Of a DNA stretch of 8,316 bases, positions 5,816-8,316 are shown one piece after another (the first letter of the stretch is position 1; each line of letters begins with the position of its first letter). The stretch spans positions 1-8,316 of the forward strand of contig CATPCO010000186.1 in NCBI GenBank assembly GCA_955652925.1, in the 5' to 3' direction. The position numbers were made by a program, and so were the translations under genes. The notes beneath the pieces were generated by a model that did no database searches, had not been told where the DNA came from, and saw nothing but the letters and a program-made list of their open reading frames with translations. Source of the DNA: an uncultured Xanthobacteraceae bacterium (GTDB lineage: Bacteria; Pseudomonadota; Alphaproteobacteria; Rhizobiales; Xanthobacteraceae).

Positions 5816-6007
5816 CTATGCTTCAGGGAACGAGACCAGCGTCTCGAACCTATAGCCGCACGCTTCGCATTCCCAGAGATGGCGCACGCGATGGCGGTCG
5901 AGATACTCAGACCATTCAGGCAGGAAGATCGCCTCCCCGCATTGCGCGCAGTAGTTTTGCAGCCTGCTGTGAAGCTGTTTGCCAGGGCTCGCTGTCCGGA
6001 GCTCCAT
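5816..6007 (-). CDS. Small zinc-ribbon protein
   Basis: A 63-residue protein with two Cys pairs, YCAQCG (Cys20, Cys23) and WECEACGY (Cys47, Cys50), numbered from the ATG at 6007. The CxxC-23-CxxC spacing is that of a small zinc ribbon. Between them lies a charged linker, LPEWSEYLDRHRVRHL, rich in Arg and His. The function is unknown; ribbons of this size bind nucleic acids or proteins. The start at 6007 is chosen because minus-strand GGGAGGAAA lies just upstream with about 7 nt spacing. Two earlier ATGs in frame (6025 and 6049) would add 6 or 14 Gly/Arg-rich residues without conserved look. From memory similar proteins are common hypotheticals in Bradyrhizobium-like genomes. It converges on the MCDYSLHHV gene through the shared terminator. 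Confidence 0.82.
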   Translation of the reverse strand: MELRTASPGKQLHSRLQNYCAQCGEAIFLPEWSEYLDRHRVRHLWECEACGYRFETLVSFPEA

Positions 6008-6135
6008 GACGTTTCCTCCCGCCATGTTTCCACCCCGTCCCCGCGCCATGGTAGCTCATTCACCATTGCAATGAAGCAGCAGTCCTGACCTAAAACTCTG
6101 CGGCTCCGATTCGAACGGGTCATTTGTCATTATGC

Positions 6136-6159
6136 TGTCACGTCTGCGCCGGCGTGACA
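6136..6159. promoter_or_regulatory. Operator-like inverted repeat
   Basis: TGTCACG (6136-6142) and CGTGACA (6153-6159) are perfect inverted copies 10 nt apart, so the half-site centres are 17 nt apart; inner bases extend the pairing slightly. It lies between the divergent zinc-ribbon gene and the gene at 6292, 155 nt from the latter. A dimeric regulator could bind it, but the match may be chance and no regulator gene is nearby. Confidence 0.35.
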
Positions 6160-6249
6160 TACATTAACCAGCTTGCGCTTTCCGTTGGTTCTGCGCAGAA
6201 AATCGTAATTTCCGGTCGCGGGACACTTTTATTCGTCCCTTGGTTTCGC

Positions 6250-6257
6250 TATATAGT
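6250..6257 (+). promoter_or_regulatory. Possible -10 region for the gene at 6292
   Basis: TATATAGT at 6250-6257 is an A/T island in GC-rich sequence and lies 34 nt before the GTG start, a normal leader length. The -35 is poor (TTATTC at 6229-6234, 17 nt from TATAGT). The same TCGCTATA core recurs before the tautomerase gene at 7051-7058. Confidence 0.35.
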
Positions 6258-6291
6258 GCCACAGGGATGGGGGGGTACAGAGGAGGTTTCT

Positions 6292-6975
6292 GTGCCCTTG
6301 GTGCGCGATCTGCATCCCGAGTTCGGCTACCTTGGCTCGCTTCACCTCTTCGGCCGCAAGCTTGGGCTTGTTCTCGTCTTTATTGGCTTTGGCGTGATTG
6401 CGGGGATGAGCGGCTTGGCCGTCTTCATGGCGGACGAGCAGCCCGATCCAATGAAGGCCATGGCGCTCGCTCCTCCTGATGCTATGAGTCGCGATTCCGG
6501 CTTAGTCATGCCTGCCCCCGTGGACGCATCCGTCCCGATTGAACCCGCACAGAAACCAGCCGAAACCAAGACTTCCAGGCCGGCATGCCAGGAAGGTGCG
6601 GCTGTGGATTGTGCTGTTCCCAGTGTCCCCAAGCTGCACCGACCGCGACTAGCGCCGGCCGTCAACGAACGGCCAGCGATCGCCGCGGTGCCCATCGGGC
6701 GGGTTGATGCGCCGCAAGTCGTCCCGGCAGAGGTCAGTCCAACTCCTCCAACATCTGAGCCGGTCCCAGTGGCGGCAGCGCCGGAGCCCGCAGACGTCTC
6801 CAGTCAGCCCGCGGAGGCCGCCCCGGCCGCGCCAGCACCGGTCGCGCCGCCGCCCGCGGCGAAGAAACGCCAGCGCATCGAGCAGGTCGAGCGGCGATAT
6901 CGCGAGCGAGAGCAGCCTTCCCACCGCGGCAATTTCGGCAGTCCGGTCTGGGCGGGATACGCTCGCGTCTATTGA
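6292..6975 (+). CDS. Membrane-anchored Pro/Ala-rich protein, unknown function
   Basis: With the GTG at 6292 the protein is 227 residues. It opens VPLVRDLHPEFGYLG, has a single hydrophobic helix at about 24-46 (LGLVLVFIGFGVIAGMSGLAVFM), then a long Pro/Ala/Val-rich tail (about 50-190) and a basic end (KKRQRIEQVERRYRERE, 191-207) finishing SPVWAGYARVY. The likely shape is a short cytoplasmic N-terminus, one transmembrane anchor and a disordered periplasmic arm. Cys99 and Cys107 could form a disulfide. AGGAGG at 6281-6286, 5 nt upstream, fixes the GTG; a longer frame from a TTG at 6124 has no such site and would run through the promoter-like sequence. From memory, VRDLHPEFGYL starts a hypothetical family in Bradyrhizobium relatives. 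Low-complexity tails resemble those of wall-spanning proteins, but no known domain is present. Confidence 0.82.
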   Translation: MPLVRDLHPEFGYLGSLHLFGRKLGLVLVFIGFGVIAGMSGLAVFMADEQPDPMKAMALAPPDAMSRDSGLVMPAPVDASVPIEPAQKPAETKTSRPACQEGAAVDCAVPSVPKLHRPRLAPAVNERPAIAAVPIGRVDAPQVVPAEVSPTPPTSEPVPVAAAPEPADVSSQPAEAAPAAPAPVAPPPAAKKRQRIEQVERRYREREQPSHRGNFGSPVWAGYARVY

Positions 6976-6997
6976 CGCGACTGGGAAGAGACACGGC

Positions 6998-7035
6998 AAA
7001 GATGGGGGGCGGCGCATGCGCCGCCCCCCATCTTT
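6998..7035. terminator. Intrinsic terminator, 38-bp perfect palindrome
   Basis: AAAGATGGGGGGCGGCGCA (6998-7016) is directly followed by its exact reverse complement (7017-7035), with no spacer. As RNA it folds to a stem of about 17 bp with a CAUG-type tetraloop, flanked by an A-run and a T-run. It starts 22 nt after the stop of the membrane-anchored gene and can stop traffic from either side. Confidence 0.92.
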
Positions 7036-7054
7036 ATCGGTTCATCGATCTCGC

Positions 7055-7060
7055 TATAGT
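7055..7060 (+). promoter_or_regulatory. Possible -10 box of the tautomerase operon
   Basis: TATAGT at 7055-7060 lies 39 nt before the tautomerase ATG, just after the terminator. The correctly spaced -35 (CTTTAT, 7032-7037) is a poor match and overlaps the terminator arm. The call rests on position and on the -10 only. Confidence 0.35.
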
Positions 7061-7099
7061 GGCTGCGCAAAAGTGCCACGCCGCAAGCAGGAGAGGAAC

Positions 7100-7291
7100 A
7101 TGCCTGAAGTCTATGTCCATGCCGTCAAGGGCCGTACGCACGATCAGAAGCGCGCGCTCATAAAGGATATCACCGACGCCGTGGTGAAGAATTTCTCCGT
7201 CCCTGTCGAGGCGGTGCTGGTGCAAATCGTGGAATCGGAACCAACCGACAAAGCGAAAGGCGGAGTGCTGTTTAGCGAAATGCGCCGTTGA
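7100..7291 (+). CDS. 4-oxalocrotonate tautomerase family protein
   Basis: A 63-residue protein, the usual size for the 4-OT family, which forms small beta-alpha-beta oligomers that interconvert keto and enol forms of unsaturated acids. The second codon is proline; after Met removal it becomes Pro1, the catalytic base. Arg11 in VKGRTHDQK matches the substrate-binding arginine of 4-OT. The helix RALIKDITDAVVKNF and the strand VEAVLVQIVESEPTDKAKGGVLFSE fit the family, ending in the typical GG turn; lysine stands where many members have Trp or Asn. AGGAGAGGAA ends 1 nt before the ATG and is a strong site, ruling out longer readings of the frame. The real substrate is unknown. It heads a run of three same-strand genes, 40 nt before the SDR. 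Confidence 0.92.
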   Translation: MPEVYVHAVKGRTHDQKRALIKDITDAVVKNFSVPVEAVLVQIVESEPTDKAKGGVLFSEMRR

Positions 7292-7331
7292 GGCCGGGGC
7301 CCCGCTCTGCGGCAATTTCTACATCGCTGAA

Positions 7332-8087
7332 ATGGAACGGCTTGACGGGAAGACTGCGCTGGTGACCGGCGCGGCCTCCGGCATCGGCTTGGCCACCGCG
7401 GAGCTGTTTGCTGCTCGCGGCGCGAAGGTCGCGCTCAATCACCTTCCGAACGACAAGCGCGGTCCCACCGCGGTCGAGCGACTGCGCGCACAGGGCCACG
7501 CCGTGTTTGCGGCGCCGGGGGATGTTGCAAGCCCGGACTCTGCAGAGAAAATGGTCGGTGAAGCAATCGCGGCCTTGGGGCGGCTTGATTTTCTCGTCAA
7601 CAATGCGGGTACCCCGGCTACCATGGCACCGATCTCGCCGAGCGAGCTCGATCGGCTCACCGACGAGTTCTGGGCGACGATTCTGAGCACCAATCTGCTC
7701 GGCCCTTTTCGCTGCACGCGCGCGGCGGCGAGTGCGCTCAAGTCGGCCCATGGAGCGGTCTGCAACACCGCCTCAGTCGCCGGCCGCAACATGCCCGGCT
7801 CCAGCATGGCCTATGGCGCAAGCAAGGCCGGTCTCATCAACTTGACCAAGAACCTCGCCCGCGCGCTCGCGCCACAGGTGCGGGTCAATGCAGTCGCGCC
7901 CGGTTTCGTCGATACGGACTGGACGCGGCAATGGCCGGCCGAGCGCAAGCAGGCCTCCATCGAGCGCACGCTGCTCAAGCGCGCGTGCACTCCGGCCGAC
8001 ATCGCAGCGGCGATCGTATTCCTGTGCGCCGATGCCACAATGGTCACGGCACAGACTCTTGTCGTGGACGGGGGTTATTCGCTGTAG
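7332..8087 (+). CDS. Short-chain dehydrogenase/reductase (classical SDR)
   Basis: A 251-residue classical SDR that should oxidise or reduce a hydroxyl/keto group with NAD(P). Motifs seen: TGAASGIG (12-19, cofactor glycines), GDV near 63-65, NNAG (90-93), Asn121, Ser148 in NTASVAG, and Tyr161/Lys165 in YGASK, giving a full Asn-Ser-Tyr-Lys tetrad. The PG motif follows at 190-191, and VVDGGYSL closes the protein as in FabG-like enzymes. Asn36-His37 sit where NAD enzymes usually have Asp, so cofactor choice is unclear. The usual MERLDGKTALVTG opening supports the start, though no good Shine-Dalgarno sequence precedes it; translation may depend on the tautomerase gene 40 nt upstream. With the sugar-dehydrogenase-like gene downstream, a role in sugar or hydroxy-acid oxidation is plausible, but the substrate cannot be read from sequence. 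Confidence 0.95.
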   Translation: MERLDGKTALVTGAASGIGLATAELFAARGAKVALNHLPNDKRGPTAVERLRAQGHAVFAAPGDVASPDSAEKMVGEAIAALGRLDFLVNNAGTPATMAPISPSELDRLTDEFWATILSTNLLGPFRCTRAAASALKSAHGAVCNTASVAGRNMPGSSMAYGASKAGLINLTKNLARALAPQVRVNAVAPGFVDTDWTRQWPAERKQASIERTLLKRACTPADIAAAIVFLCADATMVTAQTLVVDGGYSL

Positions 8088-8104
8088 CGCTATCAGGTGA
8101 CATC

Positions 8105-8316
8105 ATGCAAACGGTTCTCATCACCGGCGCGGCAGGCGGCATTGGCACGGGCATGCGCCGGCTGCTCAAGGGCGCTTATCCGAACATTCGATTGAGCGAC
8201 CTCAAAACGCCGGCTGATCTTTCCTCCGAGGAACGCTTTGTGCAGGCGGACCTGGCCGATATGGCGCAGGTCGAGCGCGCGGTCGCCGGCGTGCAGGGAA
8301 TCGTGCATCTCGGAGG
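8105..8316 (+). CDS. NAD-dependent epimerase/dehydratase, uronate-dehydrogenase-like (3' truncated by window)
   Basis: The first 70 codons of an extended-type SDR. The start carries TGAAGGIG (7-14), the NAD-binding glycine motif, then RLSDL (29-33) with Asp32 placed to bind the NAD ribose, QADLAD (47-52) and GIVHLGG at the window edge. This order, notably LSDL, then QADLAD, then HLGG, matches bacterial uronate dehydrogenases, which oxidise galacturonate or glucuronate to aldaric lactones. Other sugar epimerases of the same superfamily share the first motif, so the specific name is tentative. AGGTGA at 8095-8100, 4 nt before the ATG, supports the start. It begins 17 nt after the SDR stop, so the two are almost surely co-transcribed. 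The catalytic Tyr-xxx-Lys lies beyond the window. Confidence 0.85.
   Translation, partial: MQTVLITGAAGGIGTGMRRLLKGAYPNIRLSDLKTPADLSSEERFVQADLADMAQVERAVAGVQGIVHLG

Noticed and set aside
5245..6123. Minus-strand open frame of 292 codons
   Set aside because: It crosses the two-way terminator at 5745 and is antisense to the MCDYSLHHV gene, and it overlaps the zinc-ribbon gene in a different frame.
6090..6125. tRNA-like T-loop (TTCGAAT on the minus strand)
   Set aside because: Only three base pairs flank the loop, and no anticodon arm or acceptor stem can be drawn around it.

Overview
The window looks like ordinary chromosome from a high-GC alphaproteobacterium, most likely Hyphomicrobiales (Bradyrhizobium, Rhodoplanes or Xanthobacteraceae-like). 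This rests on the protein flavour of the AspRS tail, SpeD and SpeE, several small conserved proteins of the kind seen in that group, and a REP-like palindromic repeat whose arms begin TGTAGCCC. The assignment comes from recognition, not a database search. No transposase, integrase, CRISPR array, phage gene, tRNA or rRNA was seen.

Layout. Positions 1-225 are the 3' end of aspS. A 341-bp gap follows, holding a nested palindromic repeat (246-380) and a possible promoter. Next come speD and speE, the two dedicated steps of aminopropyl-transfer polyamine synthesis. speE converges on a minus-strand VOC-fold protein with only 5 bp between stops. A small minus-strand conserved protein (2650-2994) diverges from an orphan ABC-type (NMT1/SsuA-like) periplasmic binding protein (3048-4004). 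Their 53-bp spacer holds a two-way -10 element and may give the small gene a leaderless mRNA. The binding protein converges, through a strong two-way terminator, on a Tat-exported dienelactone-hydrolase-family enzyme (4103-5002).

The right half holds a conserved unknown protein starting MCDYSLHHV (5275-5706), a 15-bp-stem two-way terminator, a 63-residue CxxC/CxxC zinc-ribbon protein on the minus strand (5816-6007), and a membrane-anchored Pro/Ala-rich protein with a GTG start (6292-6975). A 38-bp perfect palindrome that acts as a terminator comes next. A plus-strand run of three closely spaced genes closes the window: a 4-oxalocrotonate-tautomerase-like protein, a classical SDR, and the start of an NAD-dependent epimerase/dehydratase resembling uronate dehydrogenase. 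This looks like a small catabolic operon, perhaps for sugar acids, continuing past the window.

Functionally the window is a string of short independent units separated by hairpin terminators. Only speD-speE and the tautomerase-SDR-dehydrogenase group read as pathways. I found no convincing undescribed multi-gene system. The most interesting points are the repeat-within-repeat, the symmetric divergent promoter with a possible leaderless gene, and three conserved proteins of unknown function.
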